From a virus: a stretch of DNA of 64,000 bases. Every line of letters starts with the position of its first letter. The first letter of the stretch is position 1. The translations under genes were made by a program, and so were the position numbers. Location: positions 29,866 through 93,865 of the IMG/VR virus record IMGVR_UViG_3300021171_000005. One strand, written 5' to 3'. The notes beneath the pieces are model-generated. The model was not told where the DNA came from. It did not search any database and worked only from the letters and a program-made list of their open reading frames with translations. Positions 48,735-55,916 of this stretch are shown piece by piece.

Positions 48735-49214
48735 TTACGGGGTTGTTAACGTCACCGAACTCGTCAACGTCTTCGTATAGCATCCTCCGAACCGCGCAAA
48801 ACTAAAGAAGAACGTATACGTAGCATCATAATACCCGCCGACGAATTCGACGTGCTCGGAGCTGGGTCCGGTGCAAACCCGGCCATTCGTGTTGGTCGAG
48901 ATTGGCGGTCCCAATGTAACGTCCGTCACGATAGCGCATGGCGGCTGGCTTCCATCCGGAGCCGTGTAAAACACGTATCCCATTGTCCCGCCGCCGGTAG
49001 AGCAGTCAAAGTTAGGAGCGACGACGATTTGGTTAAGCTCGATCCCTGAGTTATCCTGAGCGGTGTAGTGCGTTCCGTAGAGGGAGAAATAGCCGCGTGT
49101 CGCGGTGCCCCGGAATTGATACATCGTGTTTTGGTAGTAGGTGGTGGAGGTTTGCGCGGTCGCCGCAATCGACAGAAGCAGCCCCGCAATTAGCATCAGC
49201 ATTTTCTTAAACAT
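48735..49214 (-). CDS. Exported protein of unknown function
   Basis: 159 residues. Signal peptide 1-20 (MFKKMLMLIAGLLLSIAATA, cleavage after ATA). The mature part is beta-rich with four Cys (FDCSTGG, PPCAIV, RVCTG, GGCYTK) and aromatic repeats. Periplasmic or outer-membrane-exposed; possibly a lysogenic conversion or exclusion protein, which is inference from its place beside the integrase. Confidence 0.6.
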   Translation of the reverse strand: MFKKMLMLIAGLLLSIAATAQTSTTYYQNTMYQFRGTATRGYFSLYGTHYTAQDNSGIELNQIVVAPNFDCSTGGGTMGYVFYTAPDGSQPPCAIVTDVTLGPPISTNTNGRVCTGPSSEHVEFVGGYYDATYTFFFSFARFGGCYTKTLTSSVTLTTP

Positions 49215-49248
49215 TGTTTGTCCTTAGGTTAGGGAATTTAAACAGCTT

Positions 49249-49512
49249 TTACAAATCCTTTTTAGTTTTGCCGAGCAGATTGACGTTGATACGCAATCCC
49301 TTCATGATTTGGTCATACAGTTCACATTTCACGACATATGGACGAAGGTCTCGCTCTAAGCGATCATTCCAAATCTTCGCAGCACTCAGAGCACTATTAA
49401 GCGTCTCTTTGGCCTTCCTAGTCTCGTCCAGTTCGGATCGAACGCAATCTAGCTTCTTTCTGAGTTCTTCTTTTTCCTTAAGCAAATCCTCTTTATCTGG
49501 AAACCAACCCAT
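49249..49512 (-). CDS. Coiled-coil hypothetical protein
   Basis: 87 residues, almost entirely a charged coiled coil (DLLKEKEELRKKLDCVRSEL, DETRKAKETLNSALSAAKIW). AAAGGAGAATT precedes the ATG. Function unknown. Confidence 0.6.
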   Translation of the reverse strand: MGWFPDKEDLLKEKEELRKKLDCVRSELDETRKAKETLNSALSAAKIWNDRLERDLRPYVVKCELYDQIMKGLRINVNLLGKTKKDL

Positions 49513-49534
49513 AATTCTCCTTTAATTGTTTACA

Positions 49535-49627
49535 TTAAACTAGTTTCTGAATTGCGGGGGCCGGATATGACTCTCGATAGGCTTTACGCTGAGTAGTTTT
49601 CCATCCGGCCAGAATGTGCCTATCCAT
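49535..49627 (-). CDS. Small protein ending KLV (30 aa)
   Basis: ATG at 49627. Begins MDRHILAGWKTTQRKAYRES and ends IQKLV, its stop lying inside the boundary palindrome AAACTAGTTT. Basic and compact; role unknown. Called because it ends exactly on the same element as three other small genes. Confidence 0.45.
   Translation of the reverse strand: MDRHILAGWKTTQRKAYRESYPAPAIQKLV
49537..49546. repeat. Gene-junction palindrome AAACTAGTTT
   Basis: Exact 10-bp copy overlapping the stop of the 30-residue gene and 25 bp before the next start. Confidence 0.6.
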
Positions 49628-49678
49628 CCCCGCAAACCTGTGATTAAATCATGTTCAAAGCATCTAGATTAACTAGGT

Positions 49679-50158
49679 TTACAGTTCATCAATCCAATCA
49701 ATTTTCGTTTCGTGAGCGCAGTAACCTCTGTGCCATATAGCGTTGTTGCAATTGTAGCAGAGAAGCCGGAAATCATCTTTCGGCCATCCTCGTTCTTTTA
49801 GCCATCGGCACATAGCGTTACCATCAAAACCGACGATTGCCCGGTGTTCCGCTCCGTTGTCGTTAGTATGATCAAGTGTCAAAAATTCGTACTCCGTAAC
49901 GTCACATCCGCCGGGACATTGGCACTTGTGACCATACGCATTAAGCATCTCAGAACGTAAACGAATGCTATAAGTCTTAAAACTATTCCTACAATTTTCA
50001 CACTGCGACCGGCCTTCGCGGGGTTTCTTCCCGCAGGCACACAAACCCTGTTCTCGAAACTTACGCGCTCTCTCGCGAGAATATACATTCTGCGGATCGT
50101 TCGATAGTTCCTTACGCTTTAATGGCCTTTTTAATACTTTCTTGGGCCGGTAAACCAT
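49679..50158 (-). CDS. HNH endonuclease
   Basis: 159 residues. An N-terminal zinc module (GLCACGKKPREGRSQCENCR) and the HNH core (YGHKCQCPGGC, FLTLDHTNDNGAEHR, FRLLCYNCNNAIWHRGYCAH). Likely a free-standing nuclease. It has a good promoter 40-70 bp upstream that may serve the whole leftward run into the integrase. Confidence 0.85.
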   Translation of the reverse strand: MVYRPKKVLKRPLKRKELSNDPQNVYSRERARKFREQGLCACGKKPREGRSQCENCRNSFKTYSIRLRSEMLNAYGHKCQCPGGCDVTEYEFLTLDHTNDNGAEHRAIVGFDGNAMCRWLKERGWPKDDFRLLCYNCNNAIWHRGYCAHETKIDWIDEL

Positions 50159-50200
50159 TCAATCCAATAGTGACAGTCTGAGATGCAAGTCACTTTGAAT

Positions 50201-50229
50201 ATAATACTCAATTAATCCATCAATGTCAA
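50201..50229 (-). promoter_or_regulatory. Strong leftward promoter
   Basis: Minus strand TTGACA (50229-50224), 17-bp spacer, TATTAT (50206-50201). The spacer shares ATGGATTAAT with that of the 45.5-kb promoter. Confidence 0.75.
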
Positions 50230-50260
50230 GGATAAAATACAATAATTACGAGGCGGGGGT

Positions 50261-50276
50261 TGTCCGGATGTGGACA
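50261..50276. repeat. Dispersed palindrome site (stoperator-like)
   Basis: TGTCCGGATGTGGACA, arms intact. It is in the divergent intergenic region, 32 bp upstream of the -35 of the leftward promoter and 295 bp before the rightward cluster. Confidence 0.75.
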
Positions 50277-50325
50277 GGGAACCCCGCAAACCAAGAAGGG
50301 ACTTGTATTCCACAGGAGACACAAC

Positions 50326-50522
50326 GTAACTTATCGGTCATAAATGGTTACTAAAGGACGACAGGCATCATTGGCCGATAGTTACGTATTGACTAAATGG
50401 TAAAATAAAAACACCGGGAGAACAGATGGCGAAACACCTCTAAAAGACTCGCATTACTATAGTAACTTCCGATAACAGGTACTTTGTTATCAGTGACTTA
50501 CGGGCACTGTACTTAGGTAACG
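50326..50522. repeat. Degenerate repeats in the divergent control region
   Basis: Imperfect copies of GTAACTT(N)CGATAAC: GTAACTTATCGG at 50326, its inverse CCGATAGTTAC at 50375, GTAACTTCCGATAAC at 50462, GTACTTTGTTATCAG at 50479, GTGACTTACGG at 50493 and GTACTTAGGTAACG at 50509. The 412-bp gap 50159-50570 has no gene, so these could be operators of the helix-turn-helix protein or an origin-type array. Confidence 0.4.
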
Positions 50523-50570
50523 TGTGTCTAGACTTTGGTACCTTTGAAGTAAACACGCCTCGCACCCAAA

Positions 50571-50993
50571 ATGGGACCAGTGAGCAAAAGGGGCCAGAAA
50601 GTACTGAACGCCGTGGTTGACTATCTTTATTGGAGCGCTCAGCAGTGCCGGAACACTGACGAGCAGATTCCGATCAAGCTGGCGCTAGCTCTTTGCGGGG
50701 CGATTCGCCGAGGCGACCAACATCCGTTCGAATCGGCTTGCTACAATGCCTTTGGCGGGGCGCTAGAAAATTACACTCGAAAACGTTTAAAGGAGAAATT
50801 CCAACAAGCCTATGAACTCCGCAAATGTATACCTACGACCGTGCCCGATGGGGGACGCGATATGGATACTTCGGCAAGCGAGAGGGTTGTCACAATGCGC
50901 TCTCGGCAAAAAGCTGCGAATGAAGAAAAACGGGGTGAGCAGACTGGAACGCGGGGAGCAGCGCTTAACATTGCGAATGCTCGTAAGGGTTAG
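50571..50993 (+). CDS. Hypothetical protein, first gene of the rightward regulatory cluster
   Basis: 140 residues as read, but only about the first 85 (MGPVSKRGQKVLNAVVDYLY ... KFQQAYELRK) look like a natural protein, with a helical NAVVDYLYWSAQQ and GGALENYTRKRLKEKF. The later part is a different frame of the helix-turn-helix gene. The true gene may be shorter, or the two may be joined by frameshift. Function unknown. Confidence 0.45.
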   Translation: MGPVSKRGQKVLNAVVDYLYWSAQQCRNTDEQIPIKLALALCGAIRRGDQHPFESACYNAFGGALENYTRKRLKEKFQQAYELRKCIPTTVPDGGRDMDTSASERVVTMRSRQKAANEEKRGEQTGTRGAALNIANARKG

Positions 50994-51060
50994 CCGGGCG
51001 CTTCAGATTCCACCCCGCGTTTTGATTGAAGTAGCCGAAGCTCGTAAGTATCGAATGTGA
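50848..51060 (+). CDS. Cro/CI-family helix-turn-helix regulator
   Basis: 70 residues from ATG 50848. The HTH_3 domain is clear: MGDAIWILRQARGLSQCALG, KKLRMKKNGVSRLERGEQRL, TLRMLVRVSRALQIPPRVLI. An ATG at 50812 would add 12 unlike residues. No dimerisation or LexA-type cleavage domain follows, so it is Cro-sized. It overlaps the preceding frame by 146 bases. It is a candidate binder of the dispersed palindrome or of the GTAACTT repeats. Confidence 0.8.
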   Translation: MGDAIWILRQARGLSQCALGKKLRMKKNGVSRLERGEQRLTLRMLVRVSRALQIPPRVLIEVAEARKYRM

Positions 51061-51136
51061 GCAAAATTGAACAGAACAGCGGGCGGTCGGCTGTTGTATT
51101 CTTGTGAGCGAGAGAGGGCAGAGGGAGCTGTTCAGC

Positions 51137-51346
51137 ATGAACAATAACGACACTAGGCAGATTGCTCTGTCGATATTGGAAGGCCTACGCGATGACATTC
51201 TGACAGCGAGAACCCGCGATGGACACCGCATTTTGGACACCGCCGATTTTCGCCAGTACCTCACTGAGCAAATAAACCATATACGCGGCAACTCTCACTC
51301 AGAAGAATACCCAGACTCTTCCCCAGACCAATTAAAACGACCATAG
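51137..51346 (+). CDS. Hypothetical small protein after the HTH gene
   Basis: 69 residues from ATG 51137 (AGGGAGCTGTTCAGC upstream); an earlier GTG at 51104 is possible. Helical (RQIALSILEGLRDDILTART), acidic, with a Ser/Pro-rich tail. It is the last gene of the rightward cluster. No family recognised. Confidence 0.5.
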   Translation: MNNNDTRQIALSILEGLRDDILTARTRDGHRILDTADFRQYLTEQINHIRGNSHSEEYPDSSPDQLKRP

Positions 51347-51382
51347 AAAAAAGCCGCCGGAGAGGAGTATTCTTCGGCGGCT
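51346..51382 (-). terminator. Intrinsic terminator between convergent genes
   Basis: AGCCGCCG (51352-51359) pairs with CGGCGGCT (51375-51382). A-run 51346-51351 becomes a T-tail on the minus strand, so it stops leftward transcription from 51608. Confidence 0.75.
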
Positions 51383-51386
51383 CTGA

Positions 51387-51608
51387 TCATTTATCCTCCA
51401 AAGCTTTTAACCGTCGTTTCCACTTCAAAGCTCCCTTTTTATTCCCGTCTTCTAGCGCCCATTTTAAATGCAATTCACATCGTTCTCGAAGTGCGGTCTT
51501 ACGCTTTTCTGGCGCGATCTGATCAATCCTTATCAAGCCATCCCTGCTGAGATTCGTTCGCTTACCGAACTCAGCCCAATATTTTTCCCATTCTTCTTTC
51601 GTTGCCAT
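51387..51608 (-). CDS. Hypothetical basic protein, isolated between two terminators
   Basis: 73 residues from ATG 51608 (the longer frame is antisense noise over the next gene). Charged and helical (KEEWEKYWAEFGKRTNLSRD, RKTALRERCELHLKWALEDG, KKGALKWKRRLKALEDK). Terminator hairpins lie 12 bases upstream of its start and just past its stop, so it is expressed only by read-through or on a separate signal. Confidence 0.6.
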   Translation of the reverse strand: MATKEEWEKYWAEFGKRTNLSRDGLIRIDQIAPEKRKTALRERCELHLKWALEDGNKKGALKWKRRLKALEDK

Positions 51609-51619
51609 AAGTCTTGCTG

Positions 51620-51653
51620 AAAAAACCCCCGCCAGAATTCTCCTCTGACGGGG
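51620..51653 (-). terminator. Intrinsic terminator
   Basis: Minus strand CCCCGTCAG (51653-51645) pairs with CTGGCGGGG (51635-51627), followed by a T-run (51625-51620). Ends transcription from the gene at 51722. Confidence 0.75.
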
Positions 51654-51721
51654 CTCCCTAAGGATCGACAATGCCAATGCCGACCTAAACGGAGAATACC
51701 ATTGGCCGGGTCTCCCAGCAA

Positions 51722-52075
51722 CTAAACAGCTTTTTTCCGAACCTTGGCGGGCAGCCCCGCATAATCTGCCACGCCTATAAGAACATCCCCGATCTGATGC
51801 GCGATATACGAATTGAACATGATCGTCATCTGAACGTGATCCTTCGCCGATATCTGCATCAGTACTAATTCGCTGGAAACTACATCCACGTTTACATACG
51901 CTCCGTCGCCCAGCGACCACGAGTTCATTGGATTGATCATGGCCGGAACCTCGCGGGATATGATTCGTTCGGCGTCCATCACACAGGATATAGCTTTGTC
52001 GATAGCACCAATCTCCATGTATCCCACGACTGCCTGAAGAATGTTACGTAAAGCGTGCGCTTGCGATCTTCTCAT
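51722..52075 (-). CDS. Hypothetical protein
   Basis: 117 residues. Helical N-terminus (HALRNILQAVVGYMEIGAID, ISCVMDAERIIS) then a beta region (GAYVNVDVVSSELVLMQISA). No family recognised. Bracketed by a structured upstream region and a strong downstream terminator, so probably a single-gene transcript. Confidence 0.6.
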   Translation of the reverse strand: MRRSQAHALRNILQAVVGYMEIGAIDKAISCVMDAERIISREVPAMINPMNSWSLGDGAYVNVDVVSSELVLMQISAKDHVQMTIMFNSYIAHQIGDVLIGVADYAGLPAKVRKKAV

Positions 52076-52272
52076 CTTGCCTCACTAGATGCGGGACCAT
52101 CCCAACGACTCTGAGAGGGGCGCGTCTAGGGGGTACAATCACTCTAGCATCGCGTGCGCACTAGTCGCGTCGCGGTGTTAGGGACTGCCTGACCCCTTGA
52201 CGGTCGGGTGGTCCCGCTTTTGAATTGTACTACTTTTGGCCTAGTCTGGTATACAGCGGATACCCTAGAGAT
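52076..52272. other. Structured intergenic region
   Basis: GCGGGACCA at about 52096-52104 has a perfect inverted partner TGGTCCCGC at about 52210-52218. Between them are many CTAG and GCGCG palindromes that allow nested stems. No gene seen. It could be a long structured leader for the gene at 51722, or a small RNA. Confidence 0.35.
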
Positions 52273-52698
52273 TTATTGCCTCGTCGCGGAAAAAGCGCCG
52301 TTCCTTGGGCCACATCCAGTGAGATTGCCCGCGCCTAGTTGTACAGTTCCGGACAAAGATTTCTGATCGCTCGATAGCGTTCCCGTAAAACTCTCCGCGC
52401 CATCCCCTGATACAACTTGGAACTGTTGCCCGCTGGTGAAATATCTCCCTGAGACTTGGGAATTAAATTGGCAAGATGGCGGAGTGGATATTGCGGAGCC
52501 CGTGACATTACCCGATCCATCTTCCGACAATACTAGTTTCAAATTACCGGTTACTACGGTGAAATTGAGGCCACCTGAGAATGTCCCAGTCATTGGCATT
52601 CCCGGCGGGGGTGGCGGAGGCGGCGGATTTCCGGAACTGCTCTTGGAATTACCGCACCCCGCAAGAAGCAATAGAAAACAAAAGGGGAGGTATTTCAT
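52273..52698 (-). CDS. Lipoprotein
   Basis: 141 residues. Signal peptide with lipobox: MKYLPFCFLLLLAGC, cleaved before Cys15. A Ser/Asn linker and Pro8 run, then a beta domain (MTGTFSGGLNFTVVTGNLKL ... SFTGTLSSDQKSLSGTVQLG). Outer-membrane or periplasmic anchoring is expected. Phage lipoproteins often mediate superinfection exclusion or act as outer spanins; distance from the lysis genes favours the former, as inference. Confidence 0.75.
   Translation of the reverse strand: MKYLPFCFLLLLAGCGNSKSSSGNPPPPPPPPGMPMTGTFSGGLNFTVVTGNLKLVLSEDGSGNVTGSAISTPPSCQFNSQVSGRYFTSGQQFQVVSGDGAESFTGTLSSDQKSLSGTVQLGAGNLTGCGPRNGAFSATRQ
52340..52355. repeat. Degenerate dispersed palindrome site
   Basis: TGTACAGTTCCGGACA: one change in the left arm. 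Within the lipoprotein gene. Confidence 0.45.
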
Positions 52699-53045
52699 TA
52701 TCTTGCTCCTGCCGATTTCTTGGGCACTTGTTTCAGCCCCGTAATTGGCGGGACATGCCCCACCGTCACATAATTGGTATCCTCCAATCGAAATGCTTTG
52801 ATCTCGAAGTCATTGAGTTTCAGTCTACGAAAATCCGACTGCAATGTCCGTTTGAAAGTTTGCAAAATCGTCTTCATCCCCGGTTTTGTGGATACAGGAA
52901 ACGAAACCTCAATGACTTCCTCTGGTTTGAGCCCATTACTGACCTTCGCCATTACATCGCGGTATTCCGCAAGTTGTAGTACAGTTGATCGGCGGCCTCG
53001 AATGCTGATGGCCGCATCTTCTTTTGTCGTTATTCTGACAGGCAT
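52698..53045 (-). CDS. Hypothetical protein
   Basis: 115 residues from ATG 53045 (GGAGG eight bases upstream). A beta-alpha-beta layout (PEEVIEVSFPVSTKPGMKTI, LQTFKRTLQSDFRRLKLNDF, EIKAFRLEDTNYVTVG). A faint likeness to the next gene (EIIEVTLDPLLPFQRAVLKM) suggests an old duplication. Transcribed from the promoter at 53.1 kb. Confidence 0.6.
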   Translation of the reverse strand: MPVRITTKEDAAISIRGRRSTVLQLAEYRDVMAKVSNGLKPEEVIEVSFPVSTKPGMKTILQTFKRTLQSDFRRLKLNDFEIKAFRLEDTNYVTVGHVPPITGLKQVPKKSAGAR

Positions 53046-53068
53046 TTGTAATTCCTCCAATGCAGAGG

Positions 53069-53098
53069 AATCTACAATAACCTGACAATATTTGTCAA
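53069..53098 (-). promoter_or_regulatory. Leftward promoter
   Basis: Minus strand TTGACA (53098-53093), 18-bp spacer, TAGATT (53074-53069). Weak -10 but perfect -35. Confidence 0.45.
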
Positions 53099-53114
53099 GT
53101 ACAAAATGAAGATT

Positions 53115-53393
53115 TTATGCGTTTCCAGACACCAGAGTCATAGTTTCTATGGGTACCACGGTAATGAGGATCACTTCTTTATCCTCAAAGATGTGATGCT
53201 CGACAATATAATCGGAGTTCTCTTCTAGTTTATGGAGATACATTTTAAGGACGGCTCTTTGGAAGGGAAGGAGGGGGTCCAAAGTAACCTCGATGATTTC
53301 AAACGGCGCTGCCGCGCCATCTTCTAGAATCTGGTTAAGTTCATGAATCTCAGGAATTGCAAGCAAAGTGGCCGGTACAGATGTACTGCTCAT
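53115..53393 (-). CDS. Hypothetical protein
   Basis: 92 residues from ATG 53393 (GGGAAGGCAGT upstream). Pattern: ILEDGAAAPFEIIEVTLDPL, QRAVLKMYLHKLEENSDYIV, EVILITVVPIETMTLV. Similar layout to the gene at 52698. No function recognised. Confidence 0.6.
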   Translation of the reverse strand: MSSTSVPATLLAIPEIHELNQILEDGAAAPFEIIEVTLDPLLPFQRAVLKMYLHKLEENSDYIVEHHIFEDKEVILITVVPIETMTLVSGNA

Positions 53394-53555
53394 ACTGCCT
53401 TCCCTTTCTTTCTCCCCTCTCAAAGGTGAGTGCATACTATCGAACAAACACCCCGCAAGGGTAGGTTGCTTCGGTAATCAAAACGCCGTATTACCTTGCC
53501 GAGTGACGGTAATTTCGGCATGTAAATTGCCGCTTACAACATTTACAATTCTATT

Positions 53556-53571
53556 TGTCCACATCTGGACA
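53556..53571. repeat. Dispersed palindrome site (stoperator-like)
   Basis: TGTCCACATCTGGACA, arms intact, 28 bp downstream of a promoter -10, where a bound protein would block the start of elongation. The region 53394-53655 has no convincing gene. Confidence 0.75.
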
Positions 53572-53598
53572 ACCCGCCTCGCATTTCCTACAGGAATA

Positions 53599-53626
53599 AT
53601 CATACAGTTTCGACTGTAGTAGTCAA
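53599..53626 (-). promoter_or_regulatory. Leftward promoter next to a palindrome site
   Basis: Minus strand TTGACT (53626-53621), 16-bp spacer, TATGAT (53604-53599). Transcription would pass through the palindrome at 53556-53571. Confidence 0.55.
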
Positions 53627-53655
53627 GTATTATTTTTTCAAAATGAGACGATTTT

Positions 53656-55605
53656 TTAATGGGCATCAGACCAATTACTACCAGTCTTTGATTCTACCAA
53701 TATCGGCACTACGATGCCTTTCGTGACGGAAGTCTCCATGATTCGTTTAAGCTCGGCCAACGCCTCTTGTCCTTCTTTTGTAGGAGATACGGACCCCGCC
53801 AATTCATCATGCACCGTAAGGCTTAATTGCAAGGGCCGTCTTTCTGTAATCACCCCGGATTCCCACGCCTCAACCATCGCAGCCTTAGTCATGTCCGCTG
53901 AAGAACCTTGTGTATAGCGGTTCAGCGCCCGATGTAGCCCTGCGCGTTTAATATCACCGTAAGCTTCCAGCGCTTGTTTGTAAGGAAGTGCGAGTGTTTT
54001 GTAGCTGCCGGTTGCACTAGTTTTTGCTTCCCACAAATCAAATCTAGAGCGGCGGTTTAATACTGTTCTAATATACCCTTGCTTCTCCGCCTTCCTCATT
54101 GCTGCTTGCGATACTTCTTTAACGAAGGGAACATTCGTATGATATTGCTCCAACGTATCGTATGCTTCTTGCGTGGGCTCTCCTTGCTCGTCTACCATGC
54201 CCAATTCATTAGCTAATTTCTTAGCCCCCATGCTGAACGCCAAGCCAAAATTTATGTTTTTTGCTGCTTTGCGGGGCAATCCAGTTAGCTCGACCACCAT
54301 GTTATGAAAATCGACAGTCGCATCTTCCCTATACCTTTTGAGCGCTTCCGCCGCCCCGCTACATTTAGAAAGAACCGCAGCGTTAACGATCAGTCGGAAT
54401 TCTATTTGACTGTAGTCATTCGCAAAGAAGTCCTTACCTTCGTCGGGCAAGAACATGGAGCGCAGTAACGGGCCAAGCTCTGGATCGCGAGCTGGTATTT
54501 GCTGGAGGTTTGGCGTCGTACAACTGAAGCGCCCACTGACTGTACCTTTATTCCCATCCTCGTCGCTAGCCCGCCGTAAGGGATGAAATTGCGCGTGAAC
54601 TCGGCCATTGATGTTGTCTTCCAATATGTAGCTGCAAACAAAGGGATTACGAGCTTTCTCGTATTTGCGGGCTTCAAGAATTAGCTTAAATGCCTGATGC
54701 GTTTGTCGCTTCATCCATTGGTTCGTAAAGGATGGATTGCCTTTAGCCGTCTGCGGAAATGTGAGATTCAGCTTTTCACACATCTTTACGAGGTCGGCGG
54801 ACGCCGCAATATTTACCGGAAATCCGGCCATGTCTGCGAGTTGGGCCAACGCTTTATCTCGTTTTCCTGCGAGGACTCCATCAACCTCTTGTGCTTTATT
54901 TACGTCCACGCGAACACCCCGCATTCTCATGGAATTGAGCAGAGGAGTCAGGCGACATTCCAGATTGTAGAGGTCCAGCAATCCTTGCTCGGCCAGCTTC
55001 GCCTTCTGCTTTTCAAGGATTAGCGGGGGAAGATCAATATCTACTAAAGCGTACTCTGTGGCGTGTGCGGGATGGACTTCAGCGAAATGCTTCATTACAT
55101 CATCGCCATACAGTTCCGTTAGATACGTGCTCTTTTTGCCTCCGCCTAGATGCTTTTGTGCGAGACTTTCCAAGCTGTAGCTCATCGCTAATTCATCCAG
55201 CAATGGCTCCGCCCACTGTACGTCATGGAATTTGGCGCGTGGCGCGTGAATGCCATATTTGTTTAGGAAGAACATATCGAAAAGGTTTGAATTGGCCCCG
55301 ATAAGGTCGCCCTTGAAATCCTTCAGTTCAGTTTTAAGCCAGCGAACTACCTGCTGCTCCTCGCAGTTCATGCCTTGCTGGTGGCGAATCGGCCAATAGT
55401 CTCGCACGCCTGTATTGGTTTTTATTCCTACCCCTACAATGTAATCGCCCCGCAAAACATCGAAACCGGAAGTCTCAAGGTCCAAACTGACCCATTTACA
55501 TTGCGCTAGGGAAGGGAACTCAACAGGCGGGCGATATTCTACGGTCGTATACGTTGGAATGTGCCTGATCTTGAAGTCCGGAAACAGGAGTCCCGTATTA
55601 TCCAT
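53656..55605 (-). CDS. Family A DNA polymerase with 3'-5' exonuclease
   Basis: 649 residues. Exonuclease: SLDLETSGFD (D-x-E), LIGANSNLFDMFF (D) and EYALVDIDLPP (Y-x3-D). Polymerase motif A DYSQIEFRL (Asp397), O-helix/motif B RKAAKNINFGLAFSMG (445-460) and motif C LTVHDEL (599-601). At the positions of E. coli Tyr766 and Gly767 it has Phe and Ser, unusual for PolA. No 5' nuclease domain. It is the replicative polymerase of the phage. Palindrome site 55610 lies just upstream of its start. Confidence 0.93.
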   Translation of the reverse strand: MDNTGLLFPDFKIRHIPTYTTVEYRPPVEFPSLAQCKWVSLDLETSGFDVLRGDYIVGVGIKTNTGVRDYWPIRHQQGMNCEEQQVVRWLKTELKDFKGDLIGANSNLFDMFFLNKYGIHAPRAKFHDVQWAEPLLDELAMSYSLESLAQKHLGGGKKSTYLTELYGDDVMKHFAEVHPAHATEYALVDIDLPPLILEKQKAKLAEQGLLDLYNLECRLTPLLNSMRMRGVRVDVNKAQEVDGVLAGKRDKALAQLADMAGFPVNIAASADLVKMCEKLNLTFPQTAKGNPSFTNQWMKRQTHQAFKLILEARKYEKARNPFVCSYILEDNINGRVHAQFHPLRRASDEDGNKGTVSGRFSCTTPNLQQIPARDPELGPLLRSMFLPDEGKDFFANDYSQIEFRLIVNAAVLSKCSGAAEALKRYREDATVDFHNMVVELTGLPRKAAKNINFGLAFSMGAKKLANELGMVDEQGEPTQEAYDTLEQYHTNVPFVKEVSQAAMRKAEKQGYIRTVLNRRSRFDLWEAKTSATGSYKTLALPYKQALEAYGDIKRAGLHRALNRYTQGSSADMTKAAMVEAWESGVITERRPLQLSLTVHDELAGSVSPTKEGQEALAELKRIMETSVTKGIVVPILVESKTGSNWSDAH

Positions 55606-55895
55606 TATTTGTCCGGATGTGGACTAGATTGCGGGCGTTTCGCTTGCTCCGCTTTGTCGCAGGCATCCGTCCATTCGATCTCCAATCCCGCATCTTCCAG
55701 ATAATACATATGCTCCGCATTGGTATGCCCGCAGGGTAGGATGCTAGCCATCATTTGAGACCAAGACATATTGCACCATTCTTTCACTCGGGCGGCCAGC
55801 TCAATAGCCATAGATTGGGCCACGGGAATGTTCTCAAATCCGTATTCCCGGAGGCAGTATTTTATAATATCGGCTATGGTCGGCGAATTGGCCAT
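55605..55895 (-). CDS. Conserved small phage protein with PCGH motif
   Basis: 96 residues. Helical N-terminus (ADIIKYCLREYGFENIPVAQ, IELAARVKEWCNMSWSQMMA) and ILPCGHTNAEHMYYLEDAGL, with Cys/His that may bind zinc. Overlaps the polymerase start by TAATG. Function unknown. Confidence 0.6.
   Translation of the reverse strand: MANSPTIADIIKYCLREYGFENIPVAQSMAIELAARVKEWCNMSWSQMMASILPCGHTNAEHMYYLEDAGLEIEWTDACDKAEQAKRPQSSPHPDK
55610..55625. repeat. Dispersed palindrome site (stoperator-like)
   Basis: TGTCCGGATGTGGACT, GTCC/GGAC intact, five bases upstream of the DNA polymerase start codon. Confidence 0.7.
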
Positions 55896-55916
55896 TCTAT
55901 ATTGTTTGTCTGACTT

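Noticed and set aside
51387-51920. 177-residue version of the gene between terminators
   Set aside because: The first 104 residues overlap the gene at 51722 in another frame and cross a terminator; the start at 51608 is preferred.
53478-53666. Leftward frame of 62 residues upstream of the gene at 53115
   Set aside because: It spans a promoter and a palindrome site, and its best ATG overlaps the -10 box, so it is unlikely to be translated.
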